NCBI GenBank assembly: GCA_030695945.1
Contig: JAUYOG010000064.1
Coordinates: 62,001-126,000, forward strand
Source: Ramlibacter sp.
GTDB taxonomy: Bacteria; Pseudomonadota; Gammaproteobacteria; Burkholderiales; Burkholderiaceae_C
Reading direction: 5' to 3'
DNA: 64,000 nucleotides
Every line of letters starts with the position of its first letter. Positions within the stretch are counted from its first letter, which is position 1. Both the position numbers and the translations under genes were made by a program. Shown here one piece after another: positions 9,491-20,573 of the stretch. The notes below the pieces were generated by a model. That model did no database searches, was not told the DNA's origin, and saw only the letters and a list, made by a program, of their open reading frames with translations.

Positions 9491-10555
9491 ATGAACTACA
9501 AAATGGCTAAACAACCAAGAAACATCGCCGTCATCGGCGCGGGCATCGCGGGCCTGGCCTGCGCCCGGACCCTGGCGCAGGCCGGGCACCGCGTGACGGT
9601 GCTGGACAAGAACCCCGTCGTCGGGGGGCGCCTTGCCAGTTGCGACACGCCTTTCGGCACTTTCGATCATGGTGCGCAGTACTTCACCGTCCGCGATGCG
9701 CGCTTCCAGAAGGCGCTTGCGACCACGCCGGGCCTGTGCAAGCCGTGGAGCGCGAACGCCGTGCGCGTGCTGGACCCGCATGGCCGCGTCGCCGAGGCGG
9801 CCGTGCCCGCGCCGGAGCCGCACTGGGTCGCCGTGCCAGCCATGGACGCCCTGCCGCGCCACTGGGCGCAGCCGCTGGCGGCGGGCGCAAGCCTGGTGCT
9901 GGAGACCCGCGTCACGCGCATCGAGCGCGACACGCTCGATCACCAGCGCTGGCAATTGCAGACCAGCGGCCCGCAGGATTCCGTCCATGTGTACTCCGGG
10001 TTCGACGCTGTCGTTCTTGCCGTCCCGCAGGCGCTGGCCGCCGGCCTGCTGAACCAGTCGGCCGTCGCGCCGGGCATTTCCGGGCCCATGGCCCACGTCG
10101 AAGTCGCGCCGTGCTGGACGCTGATGCTCGCCTACCCGCAGGCGCAGCAGCCCACGCTCAACCACCTGGGCCCGCAGTGGAACGCGGCGATGAGCACGCA
10201 CCATCGCATCGCATGGCTCGCGCGCGAATCGTCCAAGCCCGGGCGCGGCGGCATCGAGCGCTGGACGGTGCAGGGCAGCCCCGCGTGGTCGCAGGAGCAC
10301 GTGAACGACGACGGTCCGCGAGTGCAGGCCAAGCTGCTCAAGGCTTTCGCGGAAGTGACGGGCATCTACGCCGAGCCGACGTTCGCGCAGGTGCACCGCT
10401 GGATGTGGGCCAAGACGATGACGCCGCTGGGCCGCAGCCATCTGTGGGATGCCAAGGCCGGCATCGGCGCCTGCGGCGACTGGTGCCTGGGCCACCGCGT
10501 CGAAGACGCTTTCATCTCTGGCCTGGAACTCGCGCTGGCGGTGCACAAGGGCTAG
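9491..10555 (+). CDS. NAD(P)/FAD-dependent oxidoreductase, renalase/amine oxidase-like
   Basis: A 354-residue flavoprotein. The dinucleotide-binding motif [19 protein letters not shown] is near the N-terminus, and the amine-oxidase-type FAD signature GGRLASC follows with [12 protein letters not shown]. The C-terminal GDWC motif is the typical FAD-closing segment of this family. Such proteins are annotated as renalase-like or deoxynivalenol-unrelated NAD(P)-binding Rossmann proteins in proteobacteria; the substrate is unknown. The ATG at 9491 is used, but the in-frame ATG at 9503 (MAKQPRN) is equally possible because neither has a convincing Shine-Dalgarno. The gluQRS gene follows 25 bases later. 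Confidence 0.82.
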   Translation: MNYKMAKQPRNIAVIGAGIAGLACARTLAQAGHRVTVLDKNPVVGGRLASCDTPFGTFDHGAQYFTVRDARFQKALATTPGLCKPWSANAVRVLDPHGRVAEAAVPAPEPHWVAVPAMDALPRHWAQPLAAGASLVLETRVTRIERDTLDHQRWQLQTSGPQDSVHVYSGFDAVVLAVPQALAAGLLNQSAVAPGISGPMAHVEVAPCWTLMLAYPQAQQPTLNHLGPQWNAAMSTHHRIAWLARESSKPGRGGIERWTVQGSPAWSQEHVNDDGPRVQAKLLKAFAEVTGIYAEPTFAQVHRWMWAKTMTPLGRSHLWDAKAGIGACGDWCLGHRVEDAFISGLELALAVHKG

Positions 10556-10580
10556 AAAGGCGCGACACCGTGGGAGCCAC

Positions 10581-11537
10581 ATGAGCGCCGACGGGCCGCC
10601 CCAAGGCGCGAAGGCCCCCTCGGGGGGCAGCGCAGCTCACGAAGTGGCAAGCGTGGGGGCCACATACATCGGCCGGTTCGCTCCTTCGCCCACCGGGCTT
10701 TTGCATGCGGGCTCGCTCGTCGCGGCGCTCGCAAGCTGGCTCGACGCACGCGCCCGCGGCGGCCGCTGGCTGGTGCGCATCGAGGATGTCGATACGCCGC
10801 GCTGCGTGCCGGGCGCGGCGGAAACCATCCTCGAACAGCTGGCGGCCTGCTCTCTGATCCCCGACGAAGCGCCCGTGTGGCAATCGCGGCGCGGCGACTT
10901 CTACCAGCAGGCGCTCGACCGGCTGGTTGCCCGGGGCGACGCGTACCCGTGCGCCTGTTCCCGCAAGGACATCGAGCTGGCGCTGGCGGGGCAAGGCCGC
11001 TCGCACGAGCGCCATGCGGAGCTGGTGTACCCCGGCACCTGCCGCCATGGGCTCGGCGGGCGGCCGGCGCGGGCCTGGCGCTTCCGCACCCGCGATGAAA
11101 TCGTGACCTGGCAGGACCGCCGGCTCGGCCCGCAGCAGCAGGACGTCGGGCGCGAGGTCGGCGACTTCGTGCTCCGGCGTGCCGACGGGTTGTGGGCTTA
11201 CCAGCTCGCCGTGGTCGTGGACGACGGGCTGCAGGGCGTCACCCACGTCGTGCGGGGGGAGGACCTGGCGGACAACACGGCCCGGCAGATCCTGCTTCAG
11301 CGCGCGCTCGGCTTGCCCACGCCCGGCTACCTGCACACGCCGCTGGTGCTGGGCGCGAACGGCGAGAAACTCTCCAAACAGAACGGCGCGCTGCCGCTCG
11401 ATCTGCGCGACCCCTTGCACGCGCTCAACGCCGCGGCGCGCACGCTGGGCCTGGCCGAGGCGCAGGGACCCGTCACCCATGCCCTGGGTGCGTGGCAGGC
11501 GCGATGGCGCGACTCCTACAATCGGCCCGGTGACTGA
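10581..11537 (+). CDS. gluQRS: Glutamyl-Q tRNA(Asp) synthetase
   Basis: This enzyme activates glutamate and transfers it to queuosine at position 34 of tRNA(Asp). It resembles the catalytic half of GluRS without an anticodon-binding domain. The class I motifs are present: HAGS in [15 protein letters not shown] and KLSKQ for KMSKS. Likely zinc ligands are the cysteines in CACSRKD and YPGTC. The 318-residue product carries about 27 extra N-terminal residues before YIGRFAPSP, of which residues 5-27 come from a dispersed repeat. An alternative start beyond the repeat has no ATG or GTG close to the homology. Its 3' end overlaps trmB by 8 bases. Confidence 0.93.
   Translation: MSADGPPQGAKAPSGGSAAHEVASVGATYIGRFAPSPTGLLHAGSLVAALASWLDARARGGRWLVRIEDVDTPRCVPGAAETILEQLAACSLIPDEAPVWQSRRGDFYQQALDRLVARGDAYPCACSRKDIELALAGQGRSHERHAELVYPGTCRHGLGGRPARAWRFRTRDEIVTWQDRRLGPQQQDVGREVGDFVLRRADGLWAYQLAVVVDDGLQGVTHVVRGEDLADNTARQILLQRALGLPTPGYLHTPLVLGANGEKLSKQNGALPLDLRDPLHALNAAARTLGLAEAQGPVTHALGAWQARWRDSYNRPGD
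10593..10661 (+). repeat. Repeat family A, copy 1 (inside gluQRS)
   Basis: A GC-rich sequence running from GGGCCGCCCCAAG through the palindromic core CCCCCTCGGGGGG to AAGCGTGGGGG. Close copies lie at 55767-55829 (inside gcvT) and 63005-63073 (intergenic, other strand). Here it is translated as [13 protein letters not shown], the same frame used in gcvT. Confidence 0.85.
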
Positions 11538-12267
11538 CCCCGGCAATACCCCCTCCCCCTCCCCGACCTCGTCCCCCGGCGCCGCGCCGGAAGGCGTGGC
11601 TCACCCGCGCGCCATCCGCAGTTTCGTGCGCCGCGCCGGCCGCACCACCACCGGCCAGGCCAAGGCCTTCACCGAATGGGGCCCGCGCTTCCTGCTGCCC
11701 TATGAAGCCCGGCCACTCGACTTCAAGGCCGCCTTTGGCCGCGAGGCCCCCACAATCCTCGAGATCGGCTTCGGCATGGGCGAAGCCACCGCGCATATCG
11801 CGGCGCTGATGCCGGAGCACGACTTCCTGTGCTGCGAAGTGCACGAGCCCGGCGTGGGCGCCCTGCTCAAACGCATCGGCGAACAGGGGCTCGCGAATAT
11901 CCGCATCGTGCCGCACGACGCGGTGGAGGTTCTGGACCACATGCTGCCGGCGCACAGCCTGGCCGGCGTACATGTGTTCTTTCCCGATCCATGGCACAAG
12001 CTGCGCCACAACAAGCGCCGCCTGATCCAGCCGCCGCTGGTCGCGCGCCTGGTGTCGCGCCTGCGGCCCGGAGGCTACATCCATTGCGCCACCGACTGGC
12101 AACCCTATGCGCAGCAGATGCTCGAGGTGCTCTGCGCCGAGCCGCAACTGGAGAACACCGCCGAAGCTTATGCGGAACGCCCGCACTACCGGCCCCTGAC
12201 CAAGTTCGAGAACCGCGGCCTCAAGCTGGGCCACGGGGTGTGGGACCTGGTATTCCGACGGAAATAG
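11530..12267 (+). CDS. trmB: tRNA (guanine-N7-)-methyltransferase
   Basis: TrmB uses S-adenosylmethionine to form m7G46 in tRNA. The 245-residue product has the SAM-binding motif [11 protein letters not shown] at about residue 80 and the family hallmark [14 protein letters not shown] at about residue 155. [11 protein letters not shown] also matches the family. The start is a GTG at 11530 that overlaps the end of gluQRS, so the two tRNA-modification genes are probably translationally coupled. The first 30 residues are proline- and serine-rich and not conserved in what I know of the family. Confidence 0.93.
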   Translation: MTDPGNTPSPSPTSSPGAAPEGVAHPRAIRSFVRRAGRTTTGQAKAFTEWGPRFLLPYEARPLDFKAAFGREAPTILEIGFGMGEATAHIAALMPEHDFLCCEVHEPGVGALLKRIGEQGLANIRIVPHDAVEVLDHMLPAHSLAGVHVFFPDPWHKLRHNKRRLIQPPLVARLVSRLRPGGYIHCATDWQPYAQQMLEVLCAEPQLENTAEAYAERPHYRPLTKFENRGLKLGHGVWDLVFRRK

Positions 12268-12410
12268 CCGCCAAGTGCGGAATTGCTCGCCCGTATGCCC
12301 AACTTGCATGCCCTTGCCAGCGCGGGCGCTCCATCTCCCAATTGCCGGGGTATCGGGCGTGGGGTATCGTGCGGGCATGGCGCTTGCAGCGTTGAGGAGA
12401 GAAGTAGCGT

Positions 12411-13562
12411 ATGAGCAGAACAACAGGACGAAGGACCATCCTGCGGGCGGCGGTCGCCACCGGGTTGGCGGGGCTGGGTATCGGCCACGCGTGGGGACAG
12501 GCCAAGGGCGGCACGCGCAAGATCGTGCTGGGCCAGTCGGTGCCGCTCACGGGCGCAGCCAGCGAGATCGGCCTGGCTTTCGCCGCCGGCGCCAAGCTTT
12601 ACGTGGATGCGTTCAACGCCCGCAAGAACAACCCGGGCTACCACTTCGAGCTGCGCCAGCTCGATGACGGCTACGACCCGGCCAAGGCCGGCGCGAACGC
12701 GAAGAAGATGCTCGCGGACGGCGCCGACCTGCTGTTCGGCTTCGTCGGCACGGCCAGCAGCGATGCCGGTGCGGACGTCGCGACGAAGGAAGGCGCGATC
12801 TTCTTCGCGCCGTTCGCCGCCTCCGATACGTTGCGGGATGCCAGGCACGCCAACGTGTTCCACGTCCGCCCCAGCATGGCGGACGAGGCTTTCAAGATGG
12901 TGCGCCATTGCGCGACGCTGGGGCAGACCCGCATCGCCGTGCTGGCCGAGGATGACGCCATGGGCCGTGCCGGCCTGGCCGCCGTCAACCAGGCGCTCAC
13001 CGAGCAGAAGCTGCCGCCCCTGGTGGGCTCCGCCTTCGTGCCCGTGAACAGCGACAAGGTCGATGCCGCGGTGGCCACGCTGGCCAAGGGCAACCCGCAG
13101 GCCATCATCCAGGTATCCCTCTTCAACTCCACCGCCGCCTTCATCCGCAAGATGCGCAAGACGGGCTACGCGGGCGCGTTCCTCAATTTCTCCGTGGTCG
13201 GCATCGACCCGCTCTTCACCGCCCTGGGCAAGGAGATCGGCGGTGTCGTGGTGTCGCAGGTGGTGCCGTCGCCGCGCAGCTCGGCCACGCCCATCGTCAA
13301 GGAATACCTGGCCGCCATCGAGAACTCGGACCAGTCCCCCTCCTACGAGAGCCTGGAGGGCTTCATCGCCGCCAAGACGCTGGCCGAGGCCGTGCGCCGC
13401 GCCGGCAAGGGCACGGACCGGGCCGGCCTGCAAAGGGCAATGGGGACGATGACGGACTACGACGTCGGCGGCTTCCGCATCAACCTGCGCGCGGGCATCC
13501 GCGACTCCGTCCGCGCGATCGACCTGGTGACGATCACGCCGGACGGCAAGATCGTGCGCTAA
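12411..13562 (+). CDS. ABC transporter substrate-binding protein, Leu/Ile/Val (LivK) type
   Basis: A 383-residue periplasmic binding protein of the branched-chain amino acid (type 1) class. The N-terminus GRRTILRAAVATGLAGLGIGHAWG looks like a twin-arginine signal ending in an AWGQA-type cleavage site. The mature part has VLGQSVPLTGAASEIG, typical of the fold, and later YESLEGFIAAK. No permease or ATPase gene is next to it, so it is an orphan receptor of the kind common in Burkholderiales. The ligand is unknown. GAGGAGAGA precedes the ATG. It converges on the hydrolase gene with a 4-base overlap. Confidence 0.87.
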   Translation: MSRTTGRRTILRAAVATGLAGLGIGHAWGQAKGGTRKIVLGQSVPLTGAASEIGLAFAAGAKLYVDAFNARKNNPGYHFELRQLDDGYDPAKAGANAKKMLADGADLLFGFVGTASSDAGADVATKEGAIFFAPFAASDTLRDARHANVFHVRPSMADEAFKMVRHCATLGQTRIAVLAEDDAMGRAGLAAVNQALTEQKLPPLVGSAFVPVNSDKVDAAVATLAKGNPQAIIQVSLFNSTAAFIRKMRKTGYAGAFLNFSVVGIDPLFTALGKEIGGVVVSQVVPSPRSSATPIVKEYLAAIENSDQSPSYESLEGFIAAKTLAEAVRRAGKGTDRAGLQRAMGTMTDYDVGGFRINLRAGIRDSVRAIDLVTITPDGKIVR

Positions 13563-14395
13563 GGGCCGAACGCGTCGCGCAGCAACTCGCGCACGCGGTC
13601 GCCGGACTGCTGCGCAGCCTCCGGGTTGCGTCCCGAGTGCACGCCCTGCCCCGGGTTGGCGCCGTTGGGCACCTCCTTCAACAGGCGCACCTGGCCCACC
13701 GGGTTGTCGAAGCCGTGGTGACTGTCTGCATAGACGTGAACCTGCGCATCCACCGACCTGCCCAGTTCGATGCACGGGCCCGGCGGCGTCCAGTCGTCCT
13801 TCTCGCCCAGCAGCATCACGAGCCTGGTGGTGGGCCGGTAACCGGATTTCAGCGGCACGCCGCAGCCCGGATAGAACGCGATGGCGAGCACCGGCCGTGT
13901 CGGCTGCGCGCGAACGTCGCGCCGGCTGGCGTCGGTCGCGGACAGCACCGCGCTGCCGCCGTTCGACCAGCCGAGCAATGCGATGCGGTCCGGCCGCGCC
14001 CACGGCTGCGCAGCGACCCAGGCCATGGCGCCCAGCGCATCCGCGCGGCGCTCCGCCTGCGTGATGCGGCGGCTGCCGTTGCGCTGGGTGCAGATCTGGG
14101 TTTCGCCGCGCGGTGCCAGGCTGTCGGGGAAGACGACGGCATAGCCTTCGCCGGTCAGCATCCCGGCATACGCGCGGTGCCGCGCGCTGAGTTCGCCCTT
14201 GCGCGAGCCCGCGGTGGCGTACACCCCCCCGCAACCATGCAGCGCGACGACGGTGCCGCGCGGGGGCTGCCGGGCAGGCTGGAAGACATGCGCCCGGATC
14301 GGCGTCGCGTCCAGGCTCGGGAAGGTCACCTGCTCGGCGCGAGCCGACAGCGCAGTCAAAGCAAGGACCACAATGCCTGTCATGCCGGACTTCAT
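13559..14395 (-). CDS. Secreted alpha/beta hydrolase, dienelactone hydrolase-like
   Basis: A predicted exported hydrolase of about 278 residues. After the signal peptide (GIVVLALTALSARA) come VALHGCGG (oxyanion region), the nucleophile elbow LLGWSNGGSAV and the late histidine in DSHHGFDNP. This is an alpha/beta hydrolase or dienelactone hydrolase pattern; the substrate is unknown. Start codons at 14395 and 14383 both lie inside a palindromic repeat, so a repeat seems to supply the translation start and the first residues of the signal peptide. Reading further upstream to 14458 only adds repeat-encoded residues. It lies just downstream of alaS on the same strand. Confidence 0.75.
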   Translation of the reverse strand: MKSGMTGIVVLALTALSARAEQVTFPSLDATPIRAHVFQPARQPPRGTVVALHGCGGVYATAGSRKGELSARHRAYAGMLTGEGYAVVFPDSLAPRGETQICTQRNGSRRITQAERRADALGAMAWVAAQPWARPDRIALLGWSNGGSAVLSATDASRRDVRAQPTRPVLAIAFYPGCGVPLKSGYRPTTRLVMLLGEKDDWTPPGPCIELGRSVDAQVHVYADSHHGFDNPVGQVRLLKEVPNGANPGQGVHSGRNPEAAQQSGDRVRELLRDAFGP

Positions 14396-14453
14396 CCGGC
14401 ATCCATGGCCGCCCGCACGCCACCATGGGTTGCGGGTCGAGCCCGCAATGACA
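14379..14453. repeat. Repeat family B, copy 1 (paired palindromes at alaS 3' end)
   Basis: Two inverted repeats, one with a GTCATGCCGGA...TCCGGCAT stem and one with TTGCGGGTCGAGCCCGCAA. They fill the gap between alaS and the hydrolase and contain the hydrolase start codons. Related copies are at 27601, 29934, 32775, 57046 and 60032. Confidence 0.85.
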
Positions 14454-14457
14454 GCCA

Positions 14458-17082
<2,625 letters not shown>

Positions 17083-17250
17083 GTCGTACTTTGGGGTGCG
17101 TGCGGCCGGCCCACGGCGCGGGCGCGCGTAAATGCTTGATTCAGCTCAACTTTTGATTATAAGTTTGGCTCGCCCCGGCGGCTGGCAAAGCCTCGTGAAA
17201 GCGCTATCCTCATATGTTGGCTTTCCTCCCACCCACTGGAGATTTCTTCC

Positions 17251-18729
17251 ATGGACATGAAAACTTCCCCCCTCGCCCTGCTGAAAGACCCCACCCTGCT
17301 CAAGACCGACGCCCTGATCAACGGCGAATGGGTCAAGGGAGAGTCACGCTTCGACGTCAATGACCCGAGCAATGGCGCCAAGCTGGCCGACGTGGCCAAC
17401 CTCGGCGAAATGGAGGCCGAGGCCGCCATCGCCGCGGCCAACGCCGCCTGGCCGGCCTGGCGCACCAAGACGGCCAAGGAGCGCAGCATCATCCTGCGCA
17501 AGTGGTACGACCTGCTGATGGCCAACCAGGAGGACCTGGGCCGCATCATGACCGCCGAGCAGGGCAAGCCCTTTGCCGAAGCCAAGGGCGAGGTCGCCTA
17601 CGGCGCGAGCTTCGTGGAATGGTTTGCCGAAGAGGCCAAGCGCGTCAACGGCGAGACCCTCCCCCAGTTCGACAACAACCGCCGCCTGATGGTGATCCGC
17701 CAGCCGATCGGTGTGTGCGCGGCCATCACGCCCTGGAACTTCCCGCTGGCGATGATCACACGCAAGGTCGCTCCGGCACTGGCCGCAGGATGCCCGGTCG
17801 TCATCAAGCCGGCCGAGCTCACGCCCCTCACGGCGCTGGCCGCGGCCGAACTGGCGATGCGCGCCGGCATTCCCCCCGGCGTGCTGAGCCTGCTCACCGC
17901 CGACGGCCCCAACAGCATTGCCGTGGGCAAGGTGTTCTGCGCCAGTGACGTCGTGCGCCACATCAGCTTCACCGGCTCCACCGAGGTCGGCCGCATCCTG
18001 ATGGCGCAGAGCGCACCGACGGTCAAGAAGCTCAGCCTGGAGCTGGGCGGCAACGCGCCTTTCATCGTGTTCGACGACGCCGACGTCGACTCCGCCGTCG
18101 AAGGCGCGATGGCCAGCAAGTACCGCAACGCCGGCCAGACCTGCGTGTGCGCCAACCGCATCTACGTGCAGGAAGGCGTGTACGACCAGTTCGTCAAGAA
18201 GTTCTCGGCCAAGGTCGAGGCGCTGAAGGTCGGCAACGGCTTCGAAGAGGGCGTGGTGCAAGGACCGTTGATCGAGGACGCAGCCGTCGAGAAGGTGCAG
18301 CGCCATGTCGCGGACGCCCTCGCCAAGGGCGGCCGGGTGACGGTGGGCGGCAAGAAGCTGCAGGGCCAGTTCTTCCAGCCCACGGTGATCGCCGATGCCA
18401 CCGGCAACATGCTGTGCGCGAAGGAAGAAACCTTCGGCCCGGTCGCACCCGTCTTCAGGTTCAAGACCGAGCAGGAAGCGATCCAGGCTGCGAACGACAC
18501 CGAGTTCGGCCTGGCCAGCTACTTCTACAGCCGCGACGTGGGCCGCATCTTCCGCGTGAGCGAGGCGCTGGAATACGGCATGGTCGGCATCAACGTGGGC
18601 ATCATCGCGACCGAGCACGTGCCTTTCGGCGGCGTCAAGCAATCCGGCCTGGGCCGCGAAGGCTCGCACCACGGCATGGACGAATACGTCGAGATGAAGT
18701 ACCTGTGCATCGGGGATGTGCTGAAGTAG
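17251..18729 (+). CDS. gabD: NAD(P)-dependent succinate-semialdehyde dehydrogenase
   Basis: This enzyme oxidises succinate semialdehyde to succinate, usually the last step of GABA use. The 492-residue protein is an aldehyde dehydrogenase with the cofactor-binding PWNFPLAMITRK, the general-base glutamate in LELGGNAPF and the catalytic cysteine in NAGQTCVCANR. The C-terminal GVKQSGLGREGS is typical of the GabD branch. GGAGA lies ahead of the ATG. No GABA transaminase gene is adjacent, so other semialdehydes are possible. Confidence 0.92.
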   Translation: MDMKTSPLALLKDPTLLKTDALINGEWVKGESRFDVNDPSNGAKLADVANLGEMEAEAAIAAANAAWPAWRTKTAKERSIILRKWYDLLMANQEDLGRIMTAEQGKPFAEAKGEVAYGASFVEWFAEEAKRVNGETLPQFDNNRRLMVIRQPIGVCAAITPWNFPLAMITRKVAPALAAGCPVVIKPAELTPLTALAAAELAMRAGIPPGVLSLLTADGPNSIAVGKVFCASDVVRHISFTGSTEVGRILMAQSAPTVKKLSLELGGNAPFIVFDDADVDSAVEGAMASKYRNAGQTCVCANRIYVQEGVYDQFVKKFSAKVEALKVGNGFEEGVVQGPLIEDAAVEKVQRHVADALAKGGRVTVGGKKLQGQFFQPTVIADATGNMLCAKEETFGPVAPVFRFKTEQEAIQAANDTEFGLASYFYSRDVGRIFRVSEALEYGMVGINVGIIATEHVPFGGVKQSGLGREGSHHGMDEYVEMKYLCIGDVLK

Positions 18730-18791
18730 AACTCGCGTATTCACCTCGAATCCGCGGCTAAACTGCCGCGGATGTCGACGCGAGCGCTCGT

Positions 18792-20012
18792 TTGAAAATC
18801 TTCTACGGATGGAAGATCGTCGGCGCCGCCGCGGGCATCCAGTTGCTGATTGGCGGCCTGCTGCTGCAGGCTTTCGGCGCCTATGTGGCGGTGCTGTCCG
18901 ACGAAAAGGGCTGGAGCAAGACGGCCCTGTCCGGCGGCGCCGCGCTGCAATCGATCGAAGGCGCGCTGCTCGGCCCTGCGCTGGGCTGGATCATCGACCG
19001 CTTCGGCCCCCGCGCCATCGTGCAAGCCGGCATCGTGCTCCTCGGCCTCGGGTTCATGGCGCTCAGCCAGATCGACACGATCGGCGGCTTCTACGGCGCC
19101 ATCGTGCTGATCGCCGTGGGCGCAAGCCTCGGCGGCTACTTTCCCCTCACCGTCGCGGTGGTCCACTGGTTCCATCGGAAACGGGCGCGCGCGCTGTCCA
19201 CCATGAGCCTGGGCCTGGCGCTGGGCGGTGTCGTCGTGCCGCTCGTGGGTTGGGTCATGCAGACCTATGGCTGGCGGATCACCGCCTTCGGCTCGGGTGT
19301 GCTGATCCTCGCGGCCGGGCTTCCGCTGGCCCGCGTGGTGCGCCGCTCACCCGCCGAAATGGGCGAAACGGTGGATGGCATGCCGCCCGCACCGCCTGGC
19401 GAGGACGACGCGGCCGGCGACGAGCCTGTGCAACGAGAGTTCAGCGCGCGCGAAGCATTGCGCACCCGAGCTTTCTGGCTGCTGGGCCTGGCGCACGGCT
19501 TTGCCCTGCTGGTGGTGACCGCGGTGAACGTCCACGCCATTTCGCACATGAAGGAAGGCCTGGGTTACTCGGTGGCGCAAGCCTCGCTCGTCATCACGCT
19601 CATGACGGCGGCGCAGGCAGCCGGCATGCTGGCGGGCGCCGCCATCGGCGACCGGTTCGACAAGCGCTATGTTGCTGCGGCCTGCATGCTCGGCCACATG
19701 ATCGGCCTGCTGCTGCTCACCTACGGCTCGCACCCGCTGCTGGTCGGGGGCTTCGCCGTGGTGCATGGCGTGGCGTGGGGCCTGCGCGGCCCGTTCATGC
19801 AGGCCATGCGCGCGGACTATTTCGGCCTGCAGGCCATCGGCATGATCATGGGGCTGTCGGCATTCATCATCGCGATAGGCCAGGTCGCCGGCCCGATGGT
19901 GGCCGGCATGTTCGCCGACGCCACCGGCAACTACCGCACCGGTTTCACGGTGCTTGCCTTGGTGGCGGGGTCGGGGTCGGTGCTGTTCATGCTGGCCAGA
20001 AAGCCGCAGTAG
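18792..20012 (+). CDS. MFS transporter
   Basis: A 406-residue major facilitator superfamily protein with about 12 hydrophobic helices. The first begins at FYGWKIVGAAAGIQLL, a pattern seen in oxalate/formate-antiporter-like and monocarboxylate carriers. A charged loop near residues 190-220 separates the two halves. The start is TTG at 18792, because the only nearby ATG, at 18771, runs into a stop after eight codons. The transported compound is unknown. The gene ends just before the tRNA-Gly promoter. Confidence 0.85.
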   Translation: MKIFYGWKIVGAAAGIQLLIGGLLLQAFGAYVAVLSDEKGWSKTALSGGAALQSIEGALLGPALGWIIDRFGPRAIVQAGIVLLGLGFMALSQIDTIGGFYGAIVLIAVGASLGGYFPLTVAVVHWFHRKRARALSTMSLGLALGGVVVPLVGWVMQTYGWRITAFGSGVLILAAGLPLARVVRRSPAEMGETVDGMPPAPPGEDDAAGDEPVQREFSAREALRTRAFWLLGLAHGFALLVVTAVNVHAISHMKEGLGYSVAQASLVITLMTAAQAAGMLAGAAIGDRFDKRYVAAACMLGHMIGLLLLTYGSHPLLVGGFAVVHGVAWGLRGPFMQAMRADYFGLQAIGMIMGLSAFIIAIGQVAGPMVAGMFADATGNYRTGFTVLALVAGSGSVLFMLARKPQ

Positions 20013-20027
20013 GCCGGGCCACTCTCC

Positions 20028-20033
20028 TATAAT
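20028..20033 (+). promoter_or_regulatory. -10 element of the tRNA-Gly gene
   Basis: A perfect TATAAT lies 11 bases upstream of the tRNA 5' end and 15 bases after the MFS stop codon. No good -35 box is visible. Confidence 0.6.
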
Positions 20034-20044
20034 CCGCGCTGAAC

Positions 20045-20118
20045 GCGGGTGTAGTTCAATGGTAGAACGGCAGCTTCCCAAGCTTTAGACGTGGGTTCGA
20101 TTCCCATCACCCGCTCCA
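20045..20118 (+). tRNA. tRNA-Gly (anticodon CCC)
   Basis: A complete cloverleaf can be folded. The acceptor stem pairs GCGGGTG with CACCCGC, the D-arm contains AGTTCAATGGTAGAAC, the anticodon loop is TTCCCAA with anticodon CCC, and the T-arm contains the TTCGATT loop. The CCA end is encoded in the genome (20116-20118). Confidence 0.96.
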
Positions 20119-20120
20119 CG

Positions 20121-20330
20121 TCACCGCTCCATCGCGGCTGCCGTGGCAAACCAGGCCAGCATGCCGAGCCCGACGAAGGGCAAGAGGATTGCGTACAGCA
20201 GCCCGATGAACGGGGCCAGCAGGAACACCATCATGTTCCCGAGCGTCGCCCGAGTCGCCGCCTTTTCCAACACGACCGGTGCCCATGCCGGACCCGCTTC
20301 CAGGGCCAATGCGGTGTGAAGTACTCTCAT
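20121..20330 (-). CDS. Small two-helix membrane protein of unknown function
   Basis: A 69-residue protein starting MRVLHTALALEAGPAWAPVV. It has one long hydrophobic region (about residues 30-62) that could form two membrane helices, and no motif I recognise. The ATG at 20330 has a GGAG eight bases upstream, which favours it over an in-frame start at 20426. It follows the oxidase operon on the same strand after about 240 bases, and so could be linked to respiration, but this is only context. The 243-base gap between it and ctaD has no convincing gene. Confidence 0.6.
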   Translation of the reverse strand: MRVLHTALALEAGPAWAPVVLEKAATRATLGNMMVFLLAPFIGLLYAILLPFVGLGMLAWFATAAAMER

Positions 20331-20573
20331 GATGATCTCCTGTGGCTCGTGGTTTTCTTGTCTCGCCAAGGTCAATGCATCAGTCGTGCCAGCACCGCGC
20401 TGGCTTGAATTTTCCTTTCGAAACAAGGTGTTGAAAACATTCGATGCGCGACGCTCGCAGCAGGCGAAGGCCCGAAGTACACGGATCTCATGCGGGCCCG
20501 CGAGCTGTCCGAAGAAACCGCCGCGAAATCAACGAGTTGCGCGTTTCCGGGCTCACGGTCTTTTTTATGCACC

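Noticed and set aside
20372-20572. A 66-codon minus-strand frame just after ctaD (GTG start)
   Set aside because: The product has no recognisable domain or membrane helix, the start is GTG with only a weak ribosome site, and it ends in AT-richer spacer DNA. It is more likely the untranslated gap.
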